NCBI RefSeq assembly: GCF_003182275.1
Contig: NZ_QGTR01000004.1
Location: 1-64,000, forward strand
Direction of reading: 5' to 3'
DNA length: 64,000 nt
Source of the DNA: Hoeflea marina
GTDB lineage: Bacteria; Pseudomonadota; Alphaproteobacteria; Rhizobiales; Rhizobiaceae
Under the pieces are notes generated by a model, which saw nothing but the letters and a program-made list of their open reading frames with translations, was not told where the DNA came from and made no database searches. Positions 25,370 to 35,208 of the stretch are shown here, one piece after another (position 1 is the stretch's first letter; each line of letters starts with the position of its first letter). A program made the position numbers and the translations under genes.

Positions 25370-25939
25370 ATGCCCATTACCATTCTTGACGGTATCGTCC
25401 TTGGCGTCACCCTCTTCTCAGCGGTGCTCGCCATGGTGCGCGGCTTCTCGCGCGAAGTGCTGGCGGTTGCCTCCTGGGCTGCAGCCGCCGCGGCAGCCTA
25501 TTTCCTCTATCCCTATCTGCTGCCCTTCGCGCTGAAATACACCAGCTCGGAAAAGATCGCCCTGATCGGCTCGGCCGCCGTCATCTTCCTTGTCGCCCTG
25601 ATCATCGTGTCCTATATCACCATGAGGATTGCCGATTTCATCATCGACAGCCGCATCGGCGCGCTGGACCGGACGCTGGGCTTCGTCTTCGGCGCGGCAC
25701 GCGGCGTGCTTCTGGTCGTGGTGGCCATGCTGTTCTTCAACTGGCTGGTCGCCGCACCCAAGCAGCCCGAATGGGTTTCGAATGCGAAGTCCAAGCCGCT
25801 GCTCGATTCGCTCGGCGCCAAGCTGGTCAACATGCTGCCCGACGATGCCGATGCGACCATCCTCGACCGGCTCAAGGGTCTGGGCAACTCCGACGAGGCC
25901 CCGACCCCGGCCGAGGAAGTGCCGGCGACGAACGGCTGA
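25370..25939 (+). CDS. cvpA: CvpA family membrane protein
   Basis: A 189-residue inner-membrane protein with four hydrophobic helices in the first 130 residues and the family pattern LDGIVLGVTLFSAVLAMVRG near the N-terminus. CvpA is named for a requirement in colicin V production and is linked to envelope homeostasis; its mechanism is not settled. The charged C-terminal tail is variable and Pro-rich. It lies just before purF, as in many proteobacteria. Confidence 0.92.
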   Translation: MPITILDGIVLGVTLFSAVLAMVRGFSREVLAVASWAAAAAAAYFLYPYLLPFALKYTSSEKIALIGSAAVIFLVALIIVSYITMRIADFIIDSRIGALDRTLGFVFGAARGVLLVVVAMLFFNWLVAAPKQPEWVSNAKSKPLLDSLGAKLVNMLPDDADATILDRLKGLGNSDEAPTPAEEVPATNG

Positions 25940-25998
25940 TGTACTGACTGCCCGGACCGTGTCCGGACAGAACCTGAAGCAAAAAAGGTCTGAATCCG

Positions 25999-27465
25999 AT
26001 GATCGAAGATGGCATGCCGCCGGTCGACAATGAGGCTGATTGTTTCCATGACGAATGCGGTGTGTTCGGCATATTCGGCAAGGAGGAAGCCGCCGCCGTG
26101 GTCACGCTGGGCCTGCACGCCCTCCAGCACCGCGGCCAGGAGGCCGCCGGCATCGTCGCCTTCGACGGCAAGCAGTTCTCGGTCGAGCGCCACATCGGGC
26201 TGATCGGCGACACCTTCACCAAGCGCTCGGTGATGGACCGCATTCCCGGCAACCGCGCCATCGGCCACACCCGCTATTCCACCACCGGCGGCGAAGGCCT
26301 GCGCAACGTGCAGCCCTTCTTCGCCGAGTTTGCCGGCGGCGGCTTCGCCATCGCCCACAACGGCAACATCACCAACGCGCTCACCGTGCAGCGCGAACTG
26401 CAGAAGCGCGGCTCGATCTTCTCCTCGACATCCGACACCGAGACCATCCTGCACCTGATCGCCACCAGCGAGAAGACGCGCATCGTGCCGAAATTCATCG
26501 ATGCGCTCTCCCGCATCGAGGGCGCCTATTCCTTTGTCGGCCTGTCGGAGAAGAAGATGATCGGCGCCCGCGATCCGCTGGGCATCAGGCCGCTGTGCAT
26601 CGGCGATCTCGACGGCGCCTATATCCTGGCCTCGGAAACCTGCGCGCTCGACATCATCGGCGCCCGCTTCGTGCGCGACGTGGCGCCGGGCGAGGTGGTG
26701 GTCATCACCGAACAGGGCATCGAGAGTCATTTCCCCTTCGAGAAGCAGCCGCCGAAGCTCTGCATCTTCGAATATGTCTATTTCGCCCGTCCCGATTCGA
26801 TCATCGAGGGCCGCAATGTCTACGAGGTGCGCAAGCGCATCGGCGAGGAACTGGCGCGGGAAAGCCCCTGCGACGCAGACCTGGTGATCCCGGTGCCCGA
26901 TTCCGGCACGCCGGCGGCCATCGGCTTTGCCCAGGTCTCCAATCTGCCCTTCGAGCTCGGCATCATCCGCAACCATTATGTCGGCCGCACCTTCATCGCG
27001 CCGTCTGCCTCGATCCGGCACATGGGCGTCAAGCTCAAGCACAACGCCAACCGGGCGATGATCGAGGGCAAGCGCGTGGTTCTCGTCGATGATTCCATCG
27101 TGCGGGGCACCACAAGCCAGAAGATCGTGCAGATGGTCCGCGAAGCCGGCGCCCGCGAGGTGCACATGCGCATCGCCTCGCCGCCGACCATGTCGTCCTG
27201 CTTCTACGGCGTCGACACGCCGGAGAAATCCAAGCTGCTCGCCTCGCGCATGTCGGTGGAGCAGATGGCCGATTTCATCCGCGTCGACAGCCTCGGGTTT
27301 CTGCCCATCGACGGGCTCTACCGCGCCGTGCGCGAACCCGCGCGCAACAATGAATGCCCGCAGTTCTGCGATGCCTGCTTCACCGGCGAGTATCCGACGA
27401 CGCTCACCGACCAGGGCGACATGGGCAATGTCCGCAGCCTGTCGCTGCTGGCCAACAACGGATAA
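25999..27465 (+). CDS. purF: Amidophosphoribosyltransferase
   Basis: Catalyses the first committed step of purine synthesis, making 5-phosphoribosylamine from PRPP and glutamine. The N-terminal Ntn glutaminase would be exposed by removal of a 19-residue propeptide to leave C20 of CGVFGIFG as nucleophile. The C-terminal phosphoribosyltransferase domain carries the PRPP loop VLVDDSIVRGTTS. Cysteines in the last third (NNECPQFCDACFTG) fit the iron-sulfur type of the enzyme. The 488-residue length is normal. The SDR gene follows after 5 bases. Confidence 0.97.
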   Translation: MIEDGMPPVDNEADCFHDECGVFGIFGKEEAAAVVTLGLHALQHRGQEAAGIVAFDGKQFSVERHIGLIGDTFTKRSVMDRIPGNRAIGHTRYSTTGGEGLRNVQPFFAEFAGGGFAIAHNGNITNALTVQRELQKRGSIFSSTSDTETILHLIATSEKTRIVPKFIDALSRIEGAYSFVGLSEKKMIGARDPLGIRPLCIGDLDGAYILASETCALDIIGARFVRDVAPGEVVVITEQGIESHFPFEKQPPKLCIFEYVYFARPDSIIEGRNVYEVRKRIGEELARESPCDADLVIPVPDSGTPAAIGFAQVSNLPFELGIIRNHYVGRTFIAPSASIRHMGVKLKHNANRAMIEGKRVVLVDDSIVRGTTSQKIVQMVREAGAREVHMRIASPPTMSSCFYGVDTPEKSKLLASRMSVEQMADFIRVDSLGFLPIDGLYRAVREPARNNECPQFCDACFTGEYPTTLTDQGDMGNVRSLSLLANNG

Positions 27466-27470
27466 TCCGC

Positions 27471-28211
27471 ATGGCATCGCTTGAAGGACGCATCGCGCTC
27501 ATCACCGGCGCCTCCCGCGGCATCGGCTATGCCACGGCGCTGGCGCTCGCCGCCGAAGGCGCGCAGGTCGTTGCCGTGGCCCGTACCGTGGGCGGCCTCG
27601 AGGAACTCGACGACGCCATCAAGGCGGCCGGCGGGCTGCCCGCCACGCTGGTGCCGATGGATCTGACCGACATGCCGGCCATCGACCGGCTCGGCGCGGC
27701 GATCAACGAGCGCTGGGGCAGGCTCGACATTCTGGTGGCCAATGCCGGCGTGCTCGGCACGATTTCGCCGCTTGGCCATGTCGAGGCCAAGACCTTCGAG
27801 AAGGTGATGACTGTCAACGTGACCTCGACCTGGCGGCTGATACGCTCGCTCGAGCCGCTGCTGACAAAGTCCGACGCCGGTCGCGCGCTGGTGCTGTCCT
27901 CGGGTGCGGCTCACTCGGCGCGCGCCTTCTGGGGCCCCTACGCTGCCTCCAAGGCCGCCGTCGAGGCGTTGGTCCGCGTCTGGGCCGACGAGATGAGCCA
28001 GACGCCGCTCTGCGTCAATTCGATCGATCCTGGCGCCACCCGCACCGCCATGCGCGCCCAGGCGGTGCCCGGCGAGGATCCGGCCACGCTGCCCAAGCCC
28101 GCCGACGTGGCGGCCAGGCTGGTGCCGCTCTGCCACCCGGACATGACCGTCAGCGGCAAGCTGTTCAAGGTGCGCGAAAACCGCTTTCTGGATTACCGCA
28201 GCCCGGAGTGA
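27471..28211 (+). CDS. Short-chain dehydrogenase/reductase
   Basis: A 246-residue classical SDR with NAD(P)-binding GASRGIG (12-18), the NAG motif in LVANAGVLG, catalytic serine in VLSSGAAHS and YAASK. Substrate cannot be told from sequence. The start MASLEGRIALITG is 5 bases after purF, and the cvpA-purF-SDR order is conserved in Hyphomicrobiales; the reason for this linkage is not known to me. Confidence 0.93.
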   Translation: MASLEGRIALITGASRGIGYATALALAAEGAQVVAVARTVGGLEELDDAIKAAGGLPATLVPMDLTDMPAIDRLGAAINERWGRLDILVANAGVLGTISPLGHVEAKTFEKVMTVNVTSTWRLIRSLEPLLTKSDAGRALVLSSGAAHSARAFWGPYAASKAAVEALVRVWADEMSQTPLCVNSIDPGATRTAMRAQAVPGEDPATLPKPADVAARLVPLCHPDMTVSGKLFKVRENRFLDYRSPE

Positions 28212-28286
28212 CGGCAGGCATGAGGGGAGCACGCGCCGCTCCACTCATTCCGGCAGCGCTCCTCGGAAAGTCCGAACCACCCACGC

Positions 28287-29135
28287 TCAGTGAAACGGGT
28301 CCTGCTCGTCGACCGGATCCGGTTTCGCCCCCCCCTTGGCATTGGGTCCGTACTGCTTCGACCACGCCATCGCCCCGAAGGGCAGTGTGGCCAGATAGCC
28401 GAGCGCCGTCAGCGTCAGCGTTTCCCAGGTGAAGCTCATCAGCAGAGAGACATAGACCACGGCAATCAGGATCACCGGCATCACCAGGTCGCGGCGCACC
28501 CGCACGCCGATGCCCTTGCCGGAATAGACCGGCAGGCGGCTCACCAGCAGGAAACCGATGGCCATGGTGTAGCCGGCCGAAAGAAACGCGGTCAGCTTGT
28601 CGATCGGGACGCCGAGAAAGCCGAGATAGACCGGCAGCAGCACCAGCAGCGCGCCGGCGGGTGCGGGAACGCCGACGAAATAGCTGCCCTCCCAGGCGGC
28701 CTTGGAGGAGGATTCGGAAATCACGTTGAAGCGCGCGAGCCGCAGCCCCGCCGCCACGACGAAGACGATGGCGGCGATCCAGCCGAAGGAGCGGGCCTGG
28801 TCGAGGACGAAGACATAGAGCACCAGCGCCGGCGCGACGCCGAAATTGACGATGTCGGCCAGCGAATCCATCTGCGCGCCGAATTTCGACGAAGCCTTGA
28901 GCAAACGCGCCACACGACCGTCTATGCCGTCGAGGAAGGCCGCGATCAGCACCATGGCGACGGCCAGTTCGAACCGGTTCTCGAAGGCGAGCCTGATGCC
29001 GGTGAGACCGGCGCAGATCGCCAGCACCGTGATCAGGTTGGGGATGAGCATCCGGATCGGGATCTCGCGCAGCCGCGGCCCCCTGCCCTCGTCGTTCGGG
29101 CCGTTGGGTTCGTAGGGCGGAAACGGGGTTTCCAT
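28287..29135 (-). CDS. pssA: CDP-diacylglycerol-serine O-phosphatidyltransferase
   Basis: Makes phosphatidylserine from CDP-diacylglycerol and serine in the inner membrane. The CDP-alcohol phosphotransferase signature is complete: D69-x2-DG-x2-AR-x8-G-x3-D-x3-D, ending at D94, in a protein with about eight helices. It is the type II (membrane) enzyme. The start METPFPPYEP gives 282 residues, the normal length for this family in rhizobia; a longer frame upstream has poor composition. It lies downstream of psd on the same strand, so the two successive steps to phosphatidylethanolamine are encoded together. Confidence 0.95.
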   Translation of the reverse strand: METPFPPYEPNGPNDEGRGPRLREIPIRMLIPNLITVLAICAGLTGIRLAFENRFELAVAMVLIAAFLDGIDGRVARLLKASSKFGAQMDSLADIVNFGVAPALVLYVFVLDQARSFGWIAAIVFVVAAGLRLARFNVISESSSKAAWEGSYFVGVPAPAGALLVLLPVYLGFLGVPIDKLTAFLSAGYTMAIGFLLVSRLPVYSGKGIGVRVRRDLVMPVILIAVVYVSLLMSFTWETLTLTALGYLATLPFGAMAWSKQYGPNAKGGAKPDPVDEQDPFH

Positions 29136-29253
29136 GGGCGATCTCCCTGGGAGCACTGGATCGGGGCTGTCCGGCCCATTGCCGGACGGCGACACGGTGA
29201 GCGAACCGCGATGATAGTGGCGGCCCGGCAAAAAGCGAGGTTGAATTGACCGC

Positions 29254-29952
29254 TCAGTCGCGGCGGCTGACCACGGCGCCCTTGGCGGAGCCGAATTCGG
29301 CCAGCGTTGTCTCGCCGGCGATCGCGGTCTGGCCGACACTGACCATCGGCCGCGCGGCCGCGGGCAGGAACACGTCGAGCCGCGAGCCGAAGCGGATCAG
29401 GCCGAAGCGCTCGCCGGCGGCGAGATGCTCGCCGGGCCGGGCCCAGCACAGAATCCGTCGGGCCACCAGGCCGGCGATCTGCACCACGCCGATGTCGCCG
29501 TGGCTGGTGGAAATCACCAGCCCGTTGCGTTCGTTGTCGGTCGAGGCCTTGTCGAGCTCCGCATTGAGGAAGGCGCCCTTGGCATAGACGATCGAGCTGA
29601 TCGACCCCGCCATCGGCGCCCGGTTCACATGGCAGTTGAAGACATTCATGAACACGGAGATACGCAGCATCTCCTCGTTGCCGAGACCGAGATCGGCCGG
29701 CGGCATCATGCGCACGATCGAGGAGACGCGGCCATCGGCGGGCGAGATCACCAGATCCTCGTCGAGCGGGGTCATGCGTTCGGGATCGCGGAAGAAATAG
29801 GCGCACCAGGCCGTGAGCACCATGCCGATCCAGAACAGCGGTTCGGCGAGAAAGCCGAGCAGCACGGAGACAGCCGCGAAGATGGCGATGAACTTGTAGC
29901 CCTCGCGGTGGATGGGAACCAGCGAATTGCGGACGCTGTGGAGTATGCTCAT
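29254..29952 (-). CDS. psd: Phosphatidylserine decarboxylase proenzyme
   Basis: Pyruvoyl enzyme that converts phosphatidylserine to phosphatidylethanolamine. The 232-residue length and the cleavage motif RFGS (187-190) mark the short PSD-A type; autocleavage between G189 and S190 would create the pyruvoyl group on the alpha chain. The N-terminal region has a hydrophobic stretch (about 21-53) followed by the conserved FFRDPER and SPADG motifs. The start MSILHSVRN follows AAAGGA. It lies 118 bases upstream of pssA on the same strand. Confidence 0.95.
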   Translation of the reverse strand: MSILHSVRNSLVPIHREGYKFIAIFAAVSVLLGFLAEPLFWIGMVLTAWCAYFFRDPERMTPLDEDLVISPADGRVSSIVRMMPPADLGLGNEEMLRISVFMNVFNCHVNRAPMAGSISSIVYAKGAFLNAELDKASTDNERNGLVISTSHGDIGVVQIAGLVARRILCWARPGEHLAAGERFGLIRFGSRLDVFLPAAARPMVSVGQTAIAGETTLAEFGSAKGAVVSRRD

Positions 29953-30178
29953 GCTGATCAATCCTTTGCTGCCGCGCGCCATGGCCGGAGGTCCGGCCGC
30001 CCACGCGCCGCTCCAGTCGGAACCGGCCTTGGGACCGTCGGGTCCCGCGTCGCGGATCTCAATTCGGTTGGCCGCTGCTGTAGCGCGAAACGTCCCGGCA
30101 GGCAACGCCGGCCGGCCCCTGCCCCGGCCAGGCGCCAGGCAGTCGCCGATCCGGCCGGAAGTCGCCGATGACGGCGCT

Positions 30179-32068
30179 TCAGAGCACTTCCGGCGTGCGG
30201 CGGCGGGTGACGATGCCCAGGCTGTCGTCCTCGCGCATCCGCTTGAGCTGCTCCTCGGCCTGGGTGGCCTCGCGCTGGCGATCCCACATCGAGGCATAGA
30301 GGCCCTTCTGCTCCAGCAGGTCGGCGTGGCGGCCGCGCTCGGCGATGACGCCGTCCTTCAGCACGATGATCTCGTCGGCGCTGACCACGGTCGACAGCCG
30401 GTGGGCGATGACGAGCGTGGTGCGGCCCTTGGACACGAAATCGAGCGATGCCTGGATCTCCTGCTCGGTCGCGGTGTCCAGCGCCGAGGTGGCCTCGTCG
30501 AGGATCAGGATCGGCGGCGCCTTGAGGATGGTGCGCGCAATGGCCACGCGCTGCTTTTCGCCGCCCGAGAGCTTCAGCCCGCGCTCGCCGACCATCGACT
30601 TGAACCCGTCGGGCAGTTCGCGGATGAACGGGCCGATCTGCGCCAGGTCCGCGGCCTGCTGGATTTCCGCCTCGCTGGCCTCGACGCGGCCGTAGCGGAC
30701 ATTGTAGGCGATGGTGTCGTTGAACAGCACCGTGTCCTGCGGCACCATGCCGATGGCCGCGCGCAGGCTCTTCTGGGTGACATCGCGCACGTCCTGGCCG
30801 TCGATGCTGATGCGGCCCTCCTGGATGTCGTAGAAGCGGTAGAGAAGCCGCGACAGGGTCGACTTGCCGGCGCCCGACGGGCCGACGATGGCCACCGTCT
30901 TGCCGGCCGGCACCTCGAAGGAGATGCCCTTGAGGATGGGTCGCGCCTCGTCATAGCTGAAGCGGACATCCTCGAAGCGGATCGCGCCGTCGCTGACCCT
31001 GAGCGGCTTCGCCTCGGGCTTGTCGACCACCTCGGCATTGACGTCGAGCAGGTCGAACATCTGCTCGATGTCGGTCAGGCCCTGGCGGATCTCGCGGTAG
31101 ACGAAGCCGATGAAGTTGAGCGGCACGGCGAGCTGCATCAGCATGGTGTTGATGAAGACGAAATCGCCCAGCGTCTGCTCGCCGCGCTGCACGGCCAGCG
31201 CCGACATGATCATCATCGCCATCATGCCGAGGCCGAAGATCACGCCCTGGCCGGTGTTGAGCCAGCCAAGCGAGGTCCAGACCTGGGTGGCGGCCTTCTC
31301 GTAGGTGGCCATGGAGGAATCGAAGCGGCGCGCCTCCATGTCCTCGTTGCCGAAATACTTCACCGTCTCGTAGTTGAGCAGCGAATCGATCGCCTTGGTG
31401 TTGGCGTCGGTGTCGGAGTTGTTCATGTCGCGGCGGATGTTGATGCGCCAGTCGCTGGCCTTGACCGTGAACCAGATGTAGAGCCAAAGCGTGATCGCGG
31501 TGACCGCGACATAGGACCAGCCATAGGCGACGGCGAAGATTGCGGCCGTCAGCGCAAACTCGATCAGCGTCGGCGCGGAATTGAGGATGGTGAAGCGGAC
31601 AATCGCCTCGATGCCCTTGGTGCCGCGCTCGATGACCCGCGACAGCCCGCCAGTGCGCCGCTCGAGATGGAAGCGCAGCGAGAGCTGGTGCATGTGCACG
31701 AAGGTGCGGTGCGCGAGCTGGCGGACGGCATGCTGGCCGACGCGGGCAAACAGCGCGTCGCGCAGCTGGTTGAGCCCGCCCTGGGCGATGCGCATGATGT
31801 TGTAGCCGGCCACCAGCATCACCGGCGTCGCCAGCGCTGCCGGCATCCATGTCAATGCCGAGACATCGCCATCGAGCGCATCGGTGGCCCATTTGAAGAA
31901 ATAGGGCACCAGCATCAGGATCAGCTTGGCGAGAATCAGGAACAGGAAGGCCCACAACACCCGGATCTTCAGGTCCGGGCGGTCGGCCGGCCACATATAG
32001 GGCCAAAGATTCTTCAACGTGGACAGCGGATTGCCGCTGTCCGAGTTCACGGTCTTGTTCGAAGCCAA
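30179..32068 (-). CDS. Atm1-type ABC exporter (fused membrane and ATPase domains)
   Basis: A 629-residue half-transporter: six transmembrane helices (about 35-330) followed by an ATPase domain with Walker [10 protein letters not shown] (396-404), signature LSGGEKQR, Walker [12 protein letters not shown] and the H-loop in VIAHRLST. The segment [11 protein letters not shown] is characteristic of the Atm1/ABCB7/HMT1 group, which exports glutathione-linked compounds; the bacterial member of Novosphingobium confers resistance to mercury and silver. It starts 1 base after the ArsR gene, so it is very likely controlled by that metal- or thiol-sensing regulator. Confidence 0.93.
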   Translation of the reverse strand: MASNKTVNSDSGNPLSTLKNLWPYMWPADRPDLKIRVLWAFLFLILAKLILMLVPYFFKWATDALDGDVSALTWMPAALATPVMLVAGYNIMRIAQGGLNQLRDALFARVGQHAVRQLAHRTFVHMHQLSLRFHLERRTGGLSRVIERGTKGIEAIVRFTILNSAPTLIEFALTAAIFAVAYGWSYVAVTAITLWLYIWFTVKASDWRINIRRDMNNSDTDANTKAIDSLLNYETVKYFGNEDMEARRFDSSMATYEKAATQVWTSLGWLNTGQGVIFGLGMMAMMIMSALAVQRGEQTLGDFVFINTMLMQLAVPLNFIGFVYREIRQGLTDIEQMFDLLDVNAEVVDKPEAKPLRVSDGAIRFEDVRFSYDEARPILKGISFEVPAGKTVAIVGPSGAGKSTLSRLLYRFYDIQEGRISIDGQDVRDVTQKSLRAAIGMVPQDTVLFNDTIAYNVRYGRVEASEAEIQQAADLAQIGPFIRELPDGFKSMVGERGLKLSGGEKQRVAIARTILKAPPILILDEATSALDTATEQEIQASLDFVSKGRTTLVIAHRLSTVVSADEIIVLKDGVIAERGRHADLLEQKGLYASMWDRQREATQAEEQLKRMREDDSLGIVTRRRTPEVL

Positions 32069-32069
32069 G

Positions 32070-32471
32070 TCAGATGTCCTTTGTCCGGCCGCAGAATGGC
32101 TGCGCCGTCGATGATTCCAGATCCGTTGATGTCAAGGCCTGTGCCGGCGGCGGGCACGACCCGCCGCAGCAATGCTGAACGATGTCGCCCAGACCGCAGG
32201 ACAGCGCGCCGAGCGCAGCGGTCTCAAGGCTGTAGCGCGAGGACTGCCTGTCTGCGCGATAGCTCACCAGCCCCGCATCCACCAGCACCTTGAGATGCTG
32301 CGATACGGTGGACTGAGCCAGACCCACCCGGCCGACCAGTTCCTTGACGCAGCAGGCATCGCGCTCGCCCAGATGCCTGAGCAGCGTCAGCCGCACCGGG
32401 TGAGCCAGCGCGCCAAGCCTGCCGGCAAGGTCGGCATCGTGCTGCAGAACGGGAGTTGGAAAAGCCTTCAT
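32070..32471 (-). CDS. ArsR-family transcriptional regulator
   Basis: A 133-residue winged-helix repressor with the recognition helix in LAQSTVSQHLKVLVDAGLV. Cysteines in the RDACCVKEL segment and a CCGGSC cluster near the C-terminus are candidate metal or thiol sensors. The gene immediately precedes the Atm1-type exporter. A 25-base palindrome covers its start codon (32469-32493) and gives a simple autoregulation model. No Shine-Dalgarno sequence is evident upstream, so a leaderless transcript is possible. Confidence 0.92.
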   Translation of the reverse strand: MKAFPTPVLQHDADLAGRLGALAHPVRLTLLRHLGERDACCVKELVGRVGLAQSTVSQHLKVLVDAGLVSYRADRQSSRYSLETAALGALSCGLGDIVQHCCGGSCPPPAQALTSTDLESSTAQPFCGRTKDI

Positions 32472-32493
32472 CGTTTATCGGCGATATACGATG
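32469..32493 (-). promoter_or_regulatory. ArsR-type operator overlapping the arsR start codon
   Basis: Two 12-base arms, CATCGTTTATCG and CGATATACGATG on the plus strand, are inverted around one base with a single mismatch. The ATATCG/CGATAT-like core is typical of ArsR/SmtB operators. The palindrome includes the regulator's own ATG. A possible -35 TTGACC (minus strand, 32504-32509) lies just upstream, so binding would block RNA polymerase. Confidence 0.7.
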
Positions 32494-32537
32494 GGAAAGC
32501 CCCGGTCAACCGGCCCTCGCGCTGAATTCCCGTCCGC

Positions 32538-34949
32538 CTACTGCTTTTTCATCTCCTCCAGCCGCTTGCGATGCAGCTCGGCGGCGTTGGAAAGCGGCTT
32601 GTCGGGCACGCTGAACACCTGGCCAGGCTTGATCCTGTCGGGATTCTGGATCTGCGACAGGTTGGCCAGATAGATCGTGGTGTAGCGCACGCCTTCCCCA
32701 TAGGTGCGGCGCGAGATCTGCCATAGCGTGTCGCCGCGGCGGATGATCACCGCATGCGGGCTCTGCGTCAGCGGCGCCTGATTGATCGTCGCGGGTCCGT
32801 CCGTGGATGCTGCGGCAGTGGCCTTCGCGGCAGGCTGGCCGGCCACGGCGGCGACCATGGCGTCCGAGGGTGTGGCGAGCGCCCCGAGCGCAGCGGCAAC
32901 GCTCTGGCGCGTCGATGCCGCGTCAGGGGTTGCGCCTGCCGACTGCAGCGCGGCCAGCGCGGCGGCGGCCTGCCCCTGGATGCCGTCGGCTGCCATCGTC
33001 GTTTCGGCGGACTGCGAGGCGGCGTCGTTTGCATCGATGACCGCCTGCAGCTTCGCCACCGCCTCGGCGCGCGCGCGGGCCAGATCCTCGTCCGAGGCAG
33101 ATCCGCCCTCGAGCAGCTCCCCATAGGCCGACAGCGCCCGGTAGGCCTGCTCGCGCATGCCGCCGAGATCGCGCAAATCGGGCGATGGCATCGCCGCCGG
33201 ACCGGTCGTGGAGGCGGCTGTCGTCTCCGTGCCCTGTGCTGAGGGCATCACCGGCCTGGACAGGCCGGCCATCGCATCGCCGACGCTGTCGCGCATGGCC
33301 TGCATCTCGGACATGTCCGGCAGATTGTCCGCCCCGAGTTCCATCGGCTCGATGGCGGCGAGCGCGACCCTCGCCTGATCGCGAACCGCCTCGGCCCCGG
33401 CCCGGGCTTCCGCCGACGCGGTGTCGGGAACCGGTGCACTGATGACCGTTTCGAGCTTCCTGACCAGATCCGCCTTCGCTTCGGCCAGATCGGCCGTGTT
33501 GGGGGCGTCCGCGGCCAGCTTGGCGCTCAAATTGGTGAGCGCCCCGAAGGCGTTGCTGCGCAGACCGTCGAGCGAGGCCAGTTCGGGCAGCCGCAACGAC
33601 CCGGCCGACGCCGCGGCCGCATCCTGCTGCGCCGAGCCCGCCACGGCGGCGACGGCATTGCCCTCGGGCCGGGTGAACGGCACGGAAGCGCGCAGCACCA
33701 CGGCGGTCGAATCGGGCGCGATCAAATCGGCGCTGATGGTGTGGTCACCGACGCTGAGCGCCGATTTCGCCTCGACGATGAAGCGGCCATTGGCGTCCGC
33801 CACGGAGCTGCCGATCGCCACGCCGTCGGCGGAAACCTGCACCGTGTAGCCGGCGGTGGCCGAGCCGGCGATGAAGATCATGTCGCCTTCGATTTCAACC
33901 GCATCGACACGCACGGTCGCATCAGCGGCCGGTGCGGCGGTGACGGCAGCGGAAGCCGTTTCGGCGGATGGAGCCGCTGCCGCAGCCTCTGCTGCGGATG
34001 GAGCCGTCGCAGCGGCCTCGGCGGCGGGCGCTGCCATTCCGGTGCCGGAGGCTTGCGCGTCGGACTCCGTCTCGGGAGCGGTGGTCGCCGACGCAGTTTC
34101 CGTCGTCTGCGCGGGCATTTCGGGCGCGGTGCCGACGAGCGTCGTCGAGGTCTCCGGCAGTTCGGGGAGTACGACGGCGGCACTGTCGCCCCCGGTTGTC
34201 GCTGCAGGATTGGCGGCGGTGTCCGCGGGAGCGTCCGTTGCCGGGCTCTGGGTCGCCGGCTCGGACCCGCCGGCAGCGGGCGCCGCCGTGGCGGCATCGG
34301 CCGCCGGAGTCGCGGACCCGGCAGCGCCGGACGACGCAGAGGGGTCGGCGGATGCCGTTTCGGTCGCGGTCGCAGCCTCGACGGGCGCGGTGGGCTGGGC
34401 AAGAATGCGGCTCGGCTCACCCGGCCGGGTCACCATCGCCAGCAGTTCGCCCTGCCCGCCCTCGGGAATCGCCACGGTGGCGACTTCCTCGGACAACTGC
34501 GTCGTGCCGTCGCCCGCCGTGCTTCTCAGCGTCAGTTGATAGTCGCCTGCAGGCAGCGGCTCGTCGAGAATGATGGCGAAATCACCCATCGCGCCTACAG
34601 TCTCCGACGCGATGACGGCATCGCCGTTCATCAGCTCGATCCGGCTGCCCGCGGCGGCCTTGCCGGCGAGAACCATCGAGCCGTCGGGTTCGACCCTGAG
34701 CACGTCGAAAGTCGGCACCGGGCCCGGCTGTATCCGATCGGACTTGGTGTCCGCCTTGGCCATCTCCGTGGCTGCCGGCGCCGCATCGGCCGGCTTTTCG
34801 GATGCGGTTTCCGAGGAGGTGCTCACGGCCGTCGTCTCGGGCGGCTGCACCGCTCCGCCGAACCAATGCGGCGCCGCCAGCCAGGCGACGGCGGCGATCG
34901 CGACGAGACCGGCCAGAAACGACAAGAACCCAGCAGTGCCTTTGGACAT
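32538..34949 (-). CDS. LysM-domain protein with long Ala-rich low-complexity region
   Basis: An 803-residue protein anchored by one N-terminal transmembrane helix (about residues 7-27). It has a C-terminal LysM domain (about 732-783, HAVIIRRGDTLWQISRRTYG), which binds peptidoglycan, and a basic tail ending in EEMKKQ. Between these lie Ig-like repeats (near 82-180 and about 345-430, each with VxxDGxxxxxGxAxxGxxV-type strands) and long stretches of Ala, Thr, Ser and Pro. The composition suggests a disordered spacer across the periplasm. Homologous architecture is common in Hyphomicrobiales but the function is unknown. It stands upstream of the ArsR gene on the same strand, with 66 bases between. 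Confidence 0.88.
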   Translation of the reverse strand: MSKGTAGFLSFLAGLVAIAAVAWLAAPHWFGGAVQPPETTAVSTSSETASEKPADAAPAATEMAKADTKSDRIQPGPVPTFDVLRVEPDGSMVLAGKAAAGSRIELMNGDAVIASETVGAMGDFAIILDEPLPAGDYQLTLRSTAGDGTTQLSEEVATVAIPEGGQGELLAMVTRPGEPSRILAQPTAPVEAATATETASADPSASSGAAGSATPAADAATAAPAAGGSEPATQSPATDAPADTAANPAATTGGDSAAVVLPELPETSTTLVGTAPEMPAQTTETASATTAPETESDAQASGTGMAAPAAEAAATAPSAAEAAAAAPSAETASAAVTAAPAADATVRVDAVEIEGDMIFIAGSATAGYTVQVSADGVAIGSSVADANGRFIVEAKSALSVGDHTISADLIAPDSTAVVLRASVPFTRPEGNAVAAVAGSAQQDAAAASAGSLRLPELASLDGLRSNAFGALTNLSAKLAADAPNTADLAEAKADLVRKLETVISAPVPDTASAEARAGAEAVRDQARVALAAIEPMELGADNLPDMSEMQAMRDSVGDAMAGLSRPVMPSAQGTETTAASTTGPAAMPSPDLRDLGGMREQAYRALSAYGELLEGGSASDEDLARARAEAVAKLQAVIDANDAASQSAETTMAADGIQGQAAAALAALQSAGATPDAASTRQSVAAALGALATPSDAMVAAVAGQPAAKATAAASTDGPATINQAPLTQSPHAVIIRRGDTLWQISRRTYGEGVRYTTIYLANLSQIQNPDRIKPGQVFSVPDKPLSNAAELHRKRLEEMKKQ

Positions 34950-35208
34950 AAAATTCTCCGGCGGGCCTGACCCGCAAATTGCGATTTATCGCTGAAAACT
35001 AGCTGTTTTGGCTGTGCTGCACAAGCACGGTGAAACCGCCGCGGGCCAGCGCAACCAGAGCCCGATGCGCAGCCGGCGCGACGACGGAAGACGGGCGCCA
35101 GCTGCCGTGTCGCCCATGCCGCAGCCGATGGCGACAATGCGCCAGCGCCGCCTCCTTCCCGGTGGAATTGTGCAAACGGCCGGCTTTCGGCAAAACCGGG
35201 GGCGCCGC

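Noticed and set aside
32754-34970. Long Gly/Arg-rich plus-strand frames opposite the LysM protein
   Set aside because: They mirror the Ala/Pro-rich minus-strand gene and have no ribosome binding site or homology-like features.
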